64,000 nt of DNA from Delphinus delphis (taxonomy: Eukaryota; Chordata; Mammalia; Artiodactyla; Delphinidae), in the NCBI RefSeq assembly GCF_949987515.2, contig NW_027192651.1:62001-126000 (forward strand), read 5' to 3'. A model generated the notes under the pieces. That model saw nothing but the letters and a program-made list of their open reading frames with translations, was not told the DNA's origin and did not search any database. Positions 50,411-63,040 of the stretch are shown here, one piece after another; within the stretch, counting starts at the first letter, position 1, and each line of letters opens with the position of its first letter. Both the position numbers and the translations under genes were made by a program.

Positions 50411-51987
50411 TTGGCCAAAAAGGGCGTATGCGTTTTTTCCTGAATATATTCAGGAAAAAACGCATACGCCCTTTTTGGCCAACCAAGCAAGCTTGCAAAG
50501 GAAATCTGCACTACAATGAAGTCTCACTTCCCCCCGGTCAAAAGGGCCATCTGAAGAAAGTGTAAAATGCAGAAAGGCAACAGGCCATTGAGAACTGGGA
50601 GCCTTGTTATGCTGATGGGCGGGATGTAAATTGCCAACAGACACTTGGGAGAAGTGTATGGTGTTTCCTGAAACATCTAAAAAACAAAGCAACAGAGCCT
50701 AGGGCACTGCCACTTATGGTCCTATAGTTTAGGGAAATTAAAATCAAAAAGACACAGTCACCCCAAAGTTTGGAACGGCTCTGTTTACAAGAACCTCGTT
50801 TACAGTACAAGTTCAACATTGCAGAAAGTGAAAAATGGATAAAGAAGTTGTGGTATTCACTTACAAAGCAATATCACTCAGCAATGAAATCTATGTCATC
50901 AGGCCCTTAGCAGCACAATGAGTGGATTCAGGTATGATGATTCTAACTGAAATAAGTCACACAGAGAAAGAAACATCATAAGATATCAGTAATACACGGA
51001 ATGGAAACTTGGCTACACAGGAACTGAATTACAGAACAGAACAGGGTCTCAAATTTAGAAAACCAACTTATGCTTGCTTAAGGGGAAAGGTGAGTTGCGG
51101 TGCTGCATAAAACCAGAGATTGAAATGAGCACAGATAAAGTTCCTTAAGTCAAATATGGAATACACAAGAGCTACTCCTTGCTCAACGAAATGGACTCAA
51201 CACCACATATTAAACGCCTAAGAATGTACCTGACTAGTAAGTATCTTAAAACCTATGGATTGCTATGACTCCGAAAGAGAATCAAGCATGTGTACAGGGG
51301 CATAAACGCAGCAGTGATAGGATTGGAGAGGTTCGGTGAGCAAATGAAGACCCTTTGAAGTCATATTGCATGGTACCCATTACACGGGTTTTAACTCTCC
51401 AGGTTTAAGGTATTCTTCCTTCATCTAAAACATGCATGTGGAACCTAGAGTATGATCAACCATGTGATCGGGAGACGTGTTCAAATATGTCTCAGTTTTC
51501 GTACCTGGTACTCGGGTGCAACATTCCAGATGCTTTACTAACACTCTCCTGACTTGGAGAGTCAGCGCCTTTAACCTCCTGTTTGGCCCAGTTTGCAATT
51601 TCTGCGGAAGATGTACAGGAATAGGGAGAACCAATGAGAGACTAGCTGGAGGTGTCTGGACGGGCAAATTTAACTCTCATTTCCCACCAGGAAGAGGAAA
51701 TAACCAAAGGCTCAGCGTGCCGTGCCGGAACCAGATTAGGGCCTGAAGCCATCCTGCGGTGTTGCGGCCAGTTCACAAGAAAGCGAGTTGAAGAAAGGAG
51801 CTCAGGGGCACTGTAATTCACAAACCTGCAGAGTTATAAATGACAGCTATCGTCCAAAAATATACTGAAGTAAGGCTGCCAAGAGGACTTGAAAGCGGGG
51901 CAGAATTGCAGGAAACCGATTTCAGGAGGTAGACTGGAATTGCATTGAAAGCATAGGAAAAGAGGCAGAACGTCCACAATGATGCAC
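50411..51987 (+). repeat. Satellite unit 32, G/H mosaic (1577 bp)
   Basis: Shortest unit. Perfect palindrome. First half is G-like (GAAGAAAGTG, GGCAACAGG deletion, CACAGTCACCCC, AACATTGCAG); second half repeats unit 31 (CGGTGCTG onward). It carries both the 2-base G deletion and the 1-base H deletion, which explains its length. Confidence 0.9.
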
Positions 51988-53565
51988 TTGGCCAAAAAGG
52001 GCGTATGCGTTTTTTCCTGAATATATTCAGGAAAAAACGCATACGCCCTTTTTGGCCAACCAAGCAAGCTTGCAAAGGAAATCTGCACTACAATGAAGTC
52101 TCACTTCCCCCCGGTCAAAAGGGCCATCTGAAGAAAGTGTAAAATGCAGAAAGGCAACAGGCCATTGAGAACTGGGAGCCTTGTTATGCTGATGGGCGGG
52201 ATGTAAATTGCCAACAGACACTTGGGAGAAGTGTATGGTGTTTCCTGAAACATCTAAAAAACAAAGCAACAGAGCCTAGGGCACTGCCACTTATGGTCCT
52301 ATAGTTTAGGGAAATTAAAATCAAAAAGACACAGTCACCCCAAAGTTTGGAACGGCTCTGTTTACAAGAACCTCGTTTACAGTACAAGTTCAACATTGCA
52401 GAAAGTGAAAAATGGATAAAGAAGTTGTGGTATTCACTTACAAAGCAATATCACTCAGCAATGAAATCTATGTCATCAGGCCCTTAGCAGCACAATGAGT
52501 GGATTCAGGTATGATGATTCTAACTGAAATAAGTCACACAGAAAAAGAAACATCATAAGATATCAGTAATACACGGAATGGAAACTTGGCTACACAGGAA
52601 CTGAATTACAGAACAGAACAGTGTCTCAAATTTAGAAAACCAACTTATGCTTGCTTAAGGGTAAAGGTGAGTTGGGGTGCTGCATAAAACCAGAGATTGA
52701 AATGAGCACAGATAAAGTTCCTTAAGCCAAATATGGAATAGACAAGAGCTACTCCTTGCTCAACGAAATGGACTCAACACCGCATATTAAACGCCTAAGA
52801 ATATACCTGACTAGTAATTATCTTAAAACCTATGGATTGCTATGTCTCCGAAAGAGAATCAAGCATGTGTACAGGGGCATAAACGCAGCAGTGATAGGAT
52901 TGGAGAGGTTCGGTGAGCAAATGAAGACCCTTTGAATTCATATTGCATGGTACCCATTCCACGGGTTTCAACTACCCAGGTTTAAGGTATTCTTCCTTCA
53001 GCTAAAACATGCATGTGGAACCTAGAGTATGATCAACCATGTGATCGGGAGACGTGTTCAAATATGTCTCAGTTTTCGTACCCTGGTACTCGGGTGCAAC
53101 AATCCAGACGCTTTACTAACACTCTCCCCACTTGGAGAGTCAGCGCCTTTAACCTCCTGTTTGGCCCAGTTTTCAATTTCTGCGGAAGATGAACAGGAAT
53201 AGCGAGAACCAATGAGAGGCTAGCTGGAGGTGTCTGGACGGGCAAATTTAACTCTCATTTCCCACCTGGAAGAGGAATTAACCAAAGGCTCAGCGTGCCG
53301 TGCCAGAACCAGATTAGGGCCTGAAGCCATCCTGCGGTGTTGCGGCCAGCCCAAAAGAAAGCGAGTTGAAGAAAGGAGCTCAGGGGCACTGTAATTCACA
53401 AACCTGCAGAGTTATAAATGACAGCTATCGTCCAAAAATACACTGAAGTAAGGCTGCCAAGAGGACTTGAAAGCGGGGCAGAATTGCAGGAAACCGATTT
53501 CAGGAGGTAGACTGGAATTGCATTGAAAGCATAGGAAAAGAGGCAGAACGTCCACAATGATGCAC
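51988..53565 (+). repeat. Satellite unit 33, type K (1578 bp)
   Basis: Perfect palindrome. Starts as unit 32, then K markers: CAGTGTCTC, CTAGTAATTATC, TTTGAATTCATATTG, CAACAATCCAGACGC, CAGTTTTCAATTTC, CCCACCTGGAAG. Matched by unit 35. Confidence 0.9.
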
Positions 53566-55145
53566 TTGGCCAAAAAGGGCGTATGCATTTTTTCCTGAAT
53601 ATATTCAGGAAAAAACGCATACGCCCTTTTTGGCCAACCAAGCAAATTTGCAAAGGAAATCTGCACTACAATGAAGTCTCACTTCCCCCCGGTCAAAAGG
53701 GCCATCTGAAAAAAGTGTAAAATCCAGAAAGGCAAGACAGGCCATGGAGAACTGGGAGCCTTGTTATGCTGATGGGCGGGATGTAAATTGCCAACAGACA
53801 CTCGGGAGAAGTGTATGGTGTTTCCTGAAACATCTAAAAAACAAAGCAACAGAGCCTAGGGCACTTCCACTTATGGTCCTATAGCTTAGTGAAATTAAAA
53901 TCAAAAAGACACAGCCACCCCAAAGTTTGGAACGGCTCTGTTTACAAGAACCTCGTTTACAGTACAAGTTCAACATCGCAGAAAGTGAAAAATGGATAAA
54001 GAACTTGTGGTATTTACTTACAAAGCAATATCACTCAGCAATGAAATCTGTGTCATCAGGCCCTTAGCAGCACAATGAGTGGATTCAGGTATGATGATTC
54101 TAACTGAAATAAGTCACACAGAAAAAGAAACATCATAAGATATCAGTAATACACGGAATGGAAACTTGGCTACACAAGAACTGAATTACAGAACAGAACA
54201 GGGTCTCAAATTTAGAAAACCAACTTATGCTTGCTTAAGGGTAAAGGTGAGTTGGGGTGCTGCATAAAACCAGAGATTGAAATGAGCACAGATAAAGTTC
54301 CTTAAGCCAAATATGGAATAGACAAGAGCTACTCCTTGCTCAACGAAATGGACTCAACACCGCATATTAAACGCCTAAGAATGTACCTGACTAGTAAGTA
54401 TCTTAAAACCTATGGATTGCTATGTCTCCGAAAGAGAATCAAGCATGTGTACAGGGGCATAAACGCAGCAGTGATAGGATTGGAGAGGTTCGGTGAGCAA
54501 ATGAAGACCCTTTGAAGTCATATTGCATGGTACCCATTACACGGGTTTTAACTCTCCAGGTTTAAGGTATTCTTCCTTCATCTAAAACATGCATGTGGAA
54601 CCTAGAGTATGATCAACCATGTGATCGGGAGACGTGTTCAAATATGTCTCAGTTTTCCTCCCCTGGTACTCGGGTGCAACATTCCAGACGCTTTACTAAC
54701 ACTCTCCCGACTTGGAGAGTCAGCGCCTTTAACCTCCTGTTTGGCCCAGTTTGCAATTTCTGCGGAAGATGTACAGGAATAGGGAGAACCAATGAGAGAC
54801 TAGCTGGAGGTGTCTGGACGGGCAAATTTAACTCTCATTTCCCACCAGGAAGAGGAAATAACCAAAGGCTCAGCGTGCCGTGCCGGACCCAGATTAGGGC
54901 CTGAAGCCATCCTGCGGTGTTGCGGCCAGTTCACAAGAAAGCGAGTTGAAGAAAGGAGCTCAGGGGCACTGTAATTCACAAACCTGCAGAGTTATAAATG
55001 ACAGCTATCGTCCAAAAATAGACTGAAGTAAGGCTGCCAAGAGGACTTGAAAGCGGGGCAGAATTGCAGGAAACCGATTTCAGGAGGTAGACTGGAATTG
55101 CATTGAAAGCATAGGAAAAGAGGCAGAACGTCCACAATGATGCAC
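53566..55145 (+). repeat. Satellite unit 34 (1580 bp)
   Basis: Left palindrome arm has G to A at 53587; right flank CAAATTTGC (also unit 36). Second half carries H markers (GGGTTTTAACTC, CTTCATCTAAAAC, GATGTACAGG) but keeps TTTTCCTCCCCTGG and lacks the H deletion. Confidence 0.9.
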
Positions 55146-56723
55146 TTGGCCAAAAAGGGCGTATGCGTTTTTTCCTGAATATATTCAGGAAAAAACGCAT
55201 ACGCCCTTTTTGGCCAACCAAGCAAGCTTGCAAAGGAAATCTGCACTACAATGAAGTCTCACTTCCCCCCGGTCAAAAGGGCCATCTGAAGAAAGTGTAA
55301 AATGCAGAAAGGCAACAGGCCATTGAGAACTGGGAGCCTTGTTATGCTGATGGGCGGGATGTAAATTGCCAACAGACACTTGGGAGACGTGTATGGTGTT
55401 TCCTGAAACATCTAAAAAACAAAGCAACAGAGCCTAGGGCACTTCCACTTATGGTCCTATAGTTTAGGGAAATTAAAATCAAAAAGACACAGTCACCCCA
55501 AAGTTTGGAACGGCTCTGTTTACAAGAACCTCGTTTACAGTACAAGTTCAACATTGCAGAAAGTGAAAAATGGATAAAGAAGTTGTGGTATTCACTTACA
55601 AAGCAATATCATTCAGCAATGAAATCTCTGTCATCAGGCCCTTAGCAGCACAATGAGTGGATTCAGGTATGATGATTCTAACTGAAATAAGTCACACAGA
55701 AAAAGAAACATCATAAGATATCAGTAATACACGGAATGGAAACTTGGCTACACAGGAACTGAATTACAGAACAGAACAGTGTCTCAAATTTAGAAAACCA
55801 ACTTATGCTTGCTTAAGGGTAAAGGTGAGTTGGGGTGCTGCATAAAACCAGAGATTGAAATGAGCACAGATAAAGTTCCTTAAGCCAAATATGGAATAGA
55901 CAAGAGGTACTCCTTGCTCAACGAAATGGACTCAACACCGCATATTAAACGCCTAAGAATGTACCTGACTAGTAATTATCTTAAAACCTATGGATTGCTA
56001 TGTCTCTGAAAGAGAATCAAGCATGTGTACAGGGGCATAAACGCAGCAGTGATAGGATTGGAGAGGTTCGGTGAGCAAATGAAGACCCTTTAAATTCATA
56101 TTGCATGGTACCCATTCCACGGGTTTCAACTACCCAGGTTTAAGGTATTCTTCCTTCAGCTAAAACATGCATGTGGAACCTAGAGTATGATCAACCATGT
56201 GATCGGGAGACGTGTTCAAATATGTCTCAGTTTTCGTACCCTGGTACTCGGGTGCAACAATCCAGACGCTTTACTAACACTCTCCCCACTTGGAGAGTCA
56301 GTCCCTTTAACCTCCTGTTTGGCCCAGTTTTCAATTTCTGCGGAAGATGAACAGGAATAGCGAGAACCAATGAGAGGCTAGCTGGAGGTGTCTGGACGGG
56401 CAAATTTAACTCTCATTTCCCACCTGGAAGAGGAATTAACCAAAGGCTCAGCGTGCCGTGCCAGAACCAGATTAGGGCCTGAAGCCATCCTGCGGTGTTG
56501 CGGCCAGGTCACAAGAAATCGAGTTGAAGAAAGGAGCTCAGGGGCACTGTAATTCACAAACCTGCAGAGTTATAAATGACAGCTATCGTCCAAAAATAGA
56601 CTGAAGTAAGGCTGCCAAGAGGACTTGAAAGCGGGGCAGAATTGCAGGAAACCGATTTCAGGAGGTAGACTGGAATTGCATTGAAAGCATAGGAAAAGAG
56701 GCAGAACGTCCACAATGATGCAC
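55146..56723 (+). repeat. Satellite unit 35, type K (1578 bp)
   Basis: Perfect palindrome. Second K copy, 3158 bases after unit 33. Private: TGGGAGACGTGTATGG, AAATCTCTGTCATC, CAAGAGGTACTCC, CCCTTTAAATTC. Confidence 0.9.
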
Positions 56724-58302
56724 TTGGCCAAAAAGGGCGTATGCGTTTTTTCCTGAATATATTCAGGAAAAAACGCATACGCCCTTTTTGGCCAACCAAG
56801 CAAATTTGCAAAGGAAATCTGCACTACAATGAAGTCTCACTTCCCCCCGGTCAAAAGGGCCATCTGAAAAAAGTGTAAAATCCAGAAAGGCAAGACAGGC
56901 CATGGAGAACTGGGAGCCTTGTTATGCTGATGGGCGGGATGTAAATTGCCAACAGACACTCGGGAGAAGTGTATGGTGTTTCCTGAAACATCTAAAAAAC
57001 AAAGCAACAGAGCCTAGGGCACTTCCACTTATGGTCCTATAGCTTAGGGAAATTAAAATCAAAAAGACACAGCCACCCCAAAGTTTGGGACGCCTCTGTT
57101 TACAAGAACCTCGTTTACCGTACAAGTTCAATATAACAGAAAGTGAAAAATGGATAAAGAACTTGTGGTACTTACGTACAATGCAGTATCACTCAGCAAT
57201 GAAATATATGTCATCAGGCCCGTAGCAGCATAATGAGTAGTTTCAGGTACGATGATTCTAACTGAAATAAGTCACACAGAAAAAGAAACATCATAAGATA
57301 TCACTAATACACGGAATATAAACTTGGCTACACAGGAACTGAATTCCAAAACAGAACAGGTTCTCAAATTTAGAAAACCAACTTATGCTTGCTAAAGGGG
57401 AAAGGTGAGTTGGGTTGCTGCATAAAACCAGAGATTGAAATGAGCACAGATAAAGATCCTTAAGCCAAATATGGAATAGACAAGAGCTACTCCTTGCTCA
57501 ACGAAATGGACTCAACACCGCACATTAAACACCTAAGAATGTACCTGACTAGTAAGTATCTTAAAACCTATGGATTGCTATGTCTCCGAAAGAGAATCAA
57601 ACATGTGTACAGGGGCATAAACGCAGCATGATAGGATTGGAGAGGTTCGGTGAGCAAATGAAGACCCTTTGAAGTCATATTGCATGGTACCCATTCCACG
57701 GCTTTCAACTACCCAGGTTTTAGGTATTCTTCCTTCAGCTAAAACATGCATGTGGAACCCAGAGTATGATCAACCATGTGATCGGGAGACGTGTTCAAAT
57801 ATGTCTCAGTTTTCCTCCCCTGGTACTCGGGTGCAACATTCCAGACGCTTTACTAACACTCTCCCCACTTGGAGAGTCAGCGCCTTTAACCTCCTGTTTG
57901 GCACAGTTTGCAATTTCTGCGGAAGATGAACAGGAATAGCGAGAACCAATGGGAGGCTAGCTGGAGGTGTCTGGACGGGCAAATTTAACTCTCATTTCCC
58001 ACCAGGAAGAGGAAATAACCAAAGGCTCAGCGTGCCGTGCCGGACCCAGATTAGGGCCTGAAGCCATCCTGCGGTGTTGCGGCCAGCTGAAAAGAAAGCG
58101 AGTTGAAGAAAGGAGCTCAGGGGCACTGTAATTCACAAACCTGCAGAGTTATAAATGACAGCTATCGTCCAAAAATAGACTGAAGTAAGGCTGCCAAGAG
58201 GACTTGAAAGCGGGGCAGAATTGCAGGAAACCGATTTCAGGAGGTAGACTGGAATTGCATTGAAAGCATAGGAAAAGAGGCAGAACGTCCACAATGATGC
58301 AC
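56724..58302 (+). repeat. Satellite unit 36, type L (1579 bp)
   Basis: Perfect palindrome. L markers: GAAATATATGTCATC, GAGTAGTTTCAGG, GGAATATAAACTTGG, GCTTGCTAAAGGGG, GGGTTGCTGC, CGCACATTAAACACC, GCAGCATGATAGG (1-base deletion), CCACGGCTTTC, TTTGGCACAG. Matched by units 37 and 39. Confidence 0.9.
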
Positions 58303-59881
58303 TTGGCCAAAAAGGGCGTATGCGTTTTTTCCTGAATATATTCAGGAAAAAACGCATACGCCCTTTTTGGCCAACCAAGCAAGCTTGCAAAGGAAATCTG
58401 CACTACAATGAAGTCTCACTTCCCCCCGGTCAAAAGGGCCATCTGAAAAAAGTGTAAAATCCAGAAAGGCAAGACAGGCCATGGAGAACTGGGAGCCTTG
58501 TTATGCTGATGGGCGGGATGTAAATTGCCAACAGACACTCGGGAGAAGTGTATGGTGTTTCCTGAAACATCTAAAAAACAAAGCAACAGAACCTAGGGCA
58601 CTTCCACTTATGGTCCTATAGCTTAGGGAAATTAAAATCAAAAAGACACAGCCACCCCAAAGTTTGGGACGCCTCTGTTTACAAGAACCTCGTTTACCGT
58701 ACAAGTTCAATATAACAGAAAGTGAAAAATGGATAAAGAACTTGTGGTACTTACGTACAATGCAGTATCACTCAGCAATGAAATATATGTCATCAGGCCC
58801 GTAGCAGCATAATGAGTAGTTTCAGGTACGATGATTCTAACTGAAATAAGTCACACAGAAAAAGAAACATCATAAGATATCACTAATACACGGAATATAA
58901 ACTTGGCTACACAGGAACTGAATTCCAAAACAGAACAGGTTCTCAAATTTAGAAAACCAACTTATGCTTGCTAAAGGGGAAAGGTGAGTTGGGTTGCTGC
59001 ATAAAACCAGAGATTGAAATGAGCACAGATAAATATCCTTAAGTCAAATATGGAATAGACAAGAGCTACTCCTTGCTCAACGAAATGGACTCAACACCGC
59101 ACATTAAACACCTAAGAATGTACCTGACTAGTAAGTATCTTAAAACCTATGGATTGCTATGTCTCCGAAAGAGAATCAAACATGTGTACAGGGGCATAAA
59201 CGCAGCATGATAGGATTGGAGAGGTTCGGTGAGCAAATGAAGACCCTTTGAAGTCATATTGCATGGTACCCATTCCACGGCTTTCAACTACCCAGGTTTT
59301 AGGTATTCTTCCTTCAGCTAAAACATGCATGTGGAACCCAGAGTATGATCAACCATGTGATCGGGAGACGTGTTCAAATATGTCTCAGTTTTCCTCCCCT
59401 GGTACTCGGGTGCAACATTCCAGACGCTTTACTAACACTCTCCCCACTTGGAGAGTCAGCGCCTTTAACCTCCTGTTTGGCACAGTTTGCAATTTCTGCG
59501 GAAGATGAACAGGAATAGCGAGAACCAATGAGAGGCTAGCTGGAGGTGTCTGGACGGGCAAATTTAACTCTCATTTCCCACCAGGAAGAGGAAATAACCA
59601 AAGGCTCAGCGTGCCGTGCCGGACCCAGATTAGGGCCTGAAGCCATCCTGCGGTGTTGCGGCCAGCTGAAAAGAAAGCGAGTTGAAGAAAGGAGCTCAGG
59701 GGCACTGTAATTCACAAACCTGCAGAGTTATAAATGACAGCTATCGTCCAAAAATAGACTGAAGTAAGGCTGCCAAGAGGACTTGAAAGCGGGGCAGAAT
59801 TGCAGGAAACCGATTTCAGGAGGTAGACTGGAATTGCATTGAAAGCATAGGAAAAGAGGCAGAACGTCCACAATGATGCAC
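58303..59881 (+). repeat. Satellite unit 37, type L (1579 bp)
   Basis: Second L copy, directly adjacent to the first; perfect palindrome. Small differences from unit 36: GATAAATATCC, AAGTCAAATATGG. Confidence 0.9.
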
Positions 59882-61461
59882 TTGGCCAAAAAGGGCGTAT
59901 GCGTTTTTTCCTGAATATATTCAGGAAAAAACGCATACGCCCTTTTTGGCCAACCAAGCAAGCTTGCAAAGGAAATCTGCACTACAATGAAGTCTCACTT
60001 CCCCCCGGTCAAAAGGGCCATCTGAAAAAAGTGTAAAATCCAGAAAGGCAGGACAGGCCATGGAGAACTGGGAGCCTTGTTATGCTGATGGGCGGGATGT
60101 AAATTGCCAACAACCACTCGGGAGAAGTGTATGGTGTTTCCTGAAACATCTAAAAAACAAAGCAACAGAACCTAGGGCACTTCCACTTATGGTCCTATAG
60201 CTTAGTGAAATTAAAATCAAAAAGACACAGCCACCCCAAAGTTTGGAACGTCTCTGTTTACAAGAACCTCGTTTACAGTACAAGTTCAACATCGCAGAAA
60301 GTGAAAAATGGATAAAGAACTTGTGGTATTTACTTACAAAGCAATATCACTCAGCAATGAAATCTGTGTCATCAGGCCCTTAGCAGCACAATGAGTGGAT
60401 TCAGGTATGATGATTCTAACTGAAATAAGTCACACAGAAAAAGAAACATCATAAGATATCAGTAATACACGGAATGGAAACTTGGCTACACAAGAACTGA
60501 ATTACAGAACAGAACAGGGTCTCAAATTTAGAAAACCAACTTATGCTTGCTTAAGGGTAAAGGTGAGTTGGGGTGCTGCATAAAACCAGAGATTGAAATG
60601 AGCACAGATAAAGTTCCTTAAGCCAAATATGGAATAGACAAGAGCTACTCCTTGCTCAACGAAATGGACTCAACACCGCATATTAAACGCCTAAGAATGT
60701 ACCTGACTAGTAAGTATCTTAAAACCTATGGATTGCTATGTCTCCGAAAGAGAATCAAGCATGTGTACAGGGGCATAAACGCAGCAGTGATAGGATTGGA
60801 GAGGTTCGGTGAGCAAATGAAGACCCTTTGAATTCATATTGCATGGTACCCATTCCACGGGTTTCAACTACCCAGGTTTAAGGTATTCTTCCTTCAGCTA
60901 AAACATGCATGTGGAACCTAGAGTATGATCAACCATGTGATCGGGAGACGTGTTCAAATATGTCTCAGTTTTCGTACCCTGGTACTCGGGTGCAACAATC
61001 CAGACGCTTTACTAACACTCTCCCCACTTGGAGAGTCAGTCCCTTTATCCTCCTGTTTGGCCCAGTTTTCAATTTCTGCGGAAGATGAACAGGAATAGCG
61101 AGAACCAATGAGAGGCTAGCTGGAGGTGTCTGGACGGGCAAATTTAACTCTCATTTCCCACCTGGAAGAGGAATTAACCAAAGGCTCAGCGTGCCGTGCC
61201 AGAACCAGATTAGGGCCTGAAGCCATCCTGCGGTGTTGCGGCCAGGTCACAAGAAAGCGAGTTGAAGAAAGGAGCTCAGGGGCACTGTAATTCACAAACA
61301 TGCAGAGTTATAAATGACAGCTATCGTCCAAAAATAGACTGAAGTAAGGCTGCCAAGAGGACTTGAAATCGGTGCAGAATTGCAGGAAACCGATTTCAGG
61401 AGGTAGACTGGAATTGCATTGAAAGCATAGGAAAAGAGGCAGAACGTCCACAATGATGCAC
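59882..61461 (+). repeat. Satellite unit 38 (1580 bp)
   Basis: Perfect palindrome. First part matches unit 40 (GCTTAGTGAAATT, GGAACGTCTCTG); later part is K-like (TTTGAATTCAT, CAACAATCC, TTTTCAATTTC, CACCTGGAAG). Private: CCCTTTATCCTCC. Ends with GAAATCGGTGCAG. Confidence 0.9.
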
Positions 61462-63040
61462 TTGGCCAAAAAGGGCGTATGCGTTTTTTCCTGAATATAT
61501 TCAGGAAAAAACGCATACGCCCTTTTTGGCCAACCAAGCAAGCTTGCAAAGGAAATCTGCACTACAATGAAGTCTCACTTCCCCCCGGTCAAAAGGGCCA
61601 TCTGAAAAAAGTGTAAAATCCAGAAAGGCAAGACAGGCCATGGAGAACTGGGAGCCTTGTTATGCTGATGGGCGGGATGTAAATTGCCAACAGACACTCG
61701 GGAGAAGTGTATGGTGTTTCCTGAAACATCTAAAAAACAAAGCAACAGAGCCTAGGGCACTTCCACTTATGGTCCTATAGCTTAGGGAAATTAAAATCAA
61801 AAAGACACAGCCACCCCAAAGTTTGGGACGCCTCTGTTTACAAGAACCTCGTTTACCGTACAAGTTCAATATCACAGAAAGTGAAAAATGGATAAAGAAC
61901 TTGTGGTACTTACGTACAATGCAGTATCACTCAGCAATGAAATATATGTCATCAGGCCCGTAGCAGCATAATGAGTAGTTTCAGGTACGATGATTCTAAC
62001 TGAAATAAGTCACACAGAAAAAGAAACATCATAAGATATCACTAATACACGGAATATAAACTTGGCTACACAGGAACTGAATTCCAAAACAGAACAGGTT
62101 CTCAAATTTAGAAAACCAACTTATGCTTGCTAAAGGGGAAAGGTGAGTTGGGTTGCTGCATAAAACCAGAGATTGAAATGAGCACAGATAAAGATCCTTA
62201 AGCCAAATATGGAATAGACAAGAGCTACTCCTTGCTCAACGAAATGGACTCAACACCGCACATTAAACACCTAAGAATGTACCTGACTAGTAAGTATCTT
62301 AAAACCTATGGATTGCTATGTCTCCGAAAGAGAATCAAGCATGTGTACAGGGGCATAAACGCAGCATGATAGGATTGGAGAGGTTCGGTGAGCAAATGAA
62401 GACCCTTTGAAGTCATATTGCATGGTACCCATTCCACGGCTTTCAACTACCCAGGTTTTAGGTATTCTTCCTTCAGCTAAAACATGCATGTGGAACCCAG
62501 AGTATGATCAACCATGTGATCGGGAGACGTGTTCAAATATGTCTCAGTTTTCCTCCCCTGGTACTCGGGTGCAACATTCCAGACGCTTTACTAACACTCT
62601 CCCCACTTGGAGAGTCAGCGCCTTTAACCTCCTGTTTGGCACAGTTTGCAATTTCTGCGGAAGATGAACAGGAATAGCGAGAACCAATGAGAGGCTAGCT
62701 GGAGGTGTCTGGACGGGCAAATTTAACTCTCATTTCCCACCAGGAAGAGGAAATAACCAAAGGCTCAGCGTGCCGTGCCGGAACCAGATTAGGGCCTGAA
62801 GCCATCCTGCGGTGTTGCGGCCAGCTCAAAAGAAAGCGAGTTGAAGAAAGGAGCTCAGGGGCACTGTAATGCACAAAGCTGCAGAGTTATAAATGACAGC
62901 TATCGTCCAAAAATAGACTGAAGTAAGGCTGCCAAGAGGACTTGAAAGCGGGGCAGAATTGCAGGAAACCGATTTCAGGAGGTAGACTGGAATTGCATTG
63001 AAAGCATAGGAAAAGAGGCAGAACGTCCACAATGATGCAC
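61462..63040 (+). repeat. Satellite unit 39, type L (1579 bp)
   Basis: Third L copy; perfect palindrome. Keeps AATCAAGCATG where units 36 and 37 have AATCAAACATG, and ends differently (CTGTAATGCACAAAGCTGC), which extends an incidental minus-strand frame. Confidence 0.9.

Larger units (their letters stand above)
48832..63040 (+). repeat. Mixed higher-order domain (H-H-K-H'-K-L-L-N-L)
   Basis: The second halves of units 31 and 32 match at 1577; unit 33 recurs as unit 35 (3158); unit 36 recurs as unit 37 (1579) and as unit 39; unit 38 begins like unit 40 (3159). Monomer and dimer duplications are interleaved, with no single period. Confidence 0.75.

Noticed and set aside
61116..61301. 61-codon minus-strand frame near 61.2 kb present in one unit
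   Set aside because: Created by private base changes in a single copy, with no ribosomal or domain features; a chance opening.
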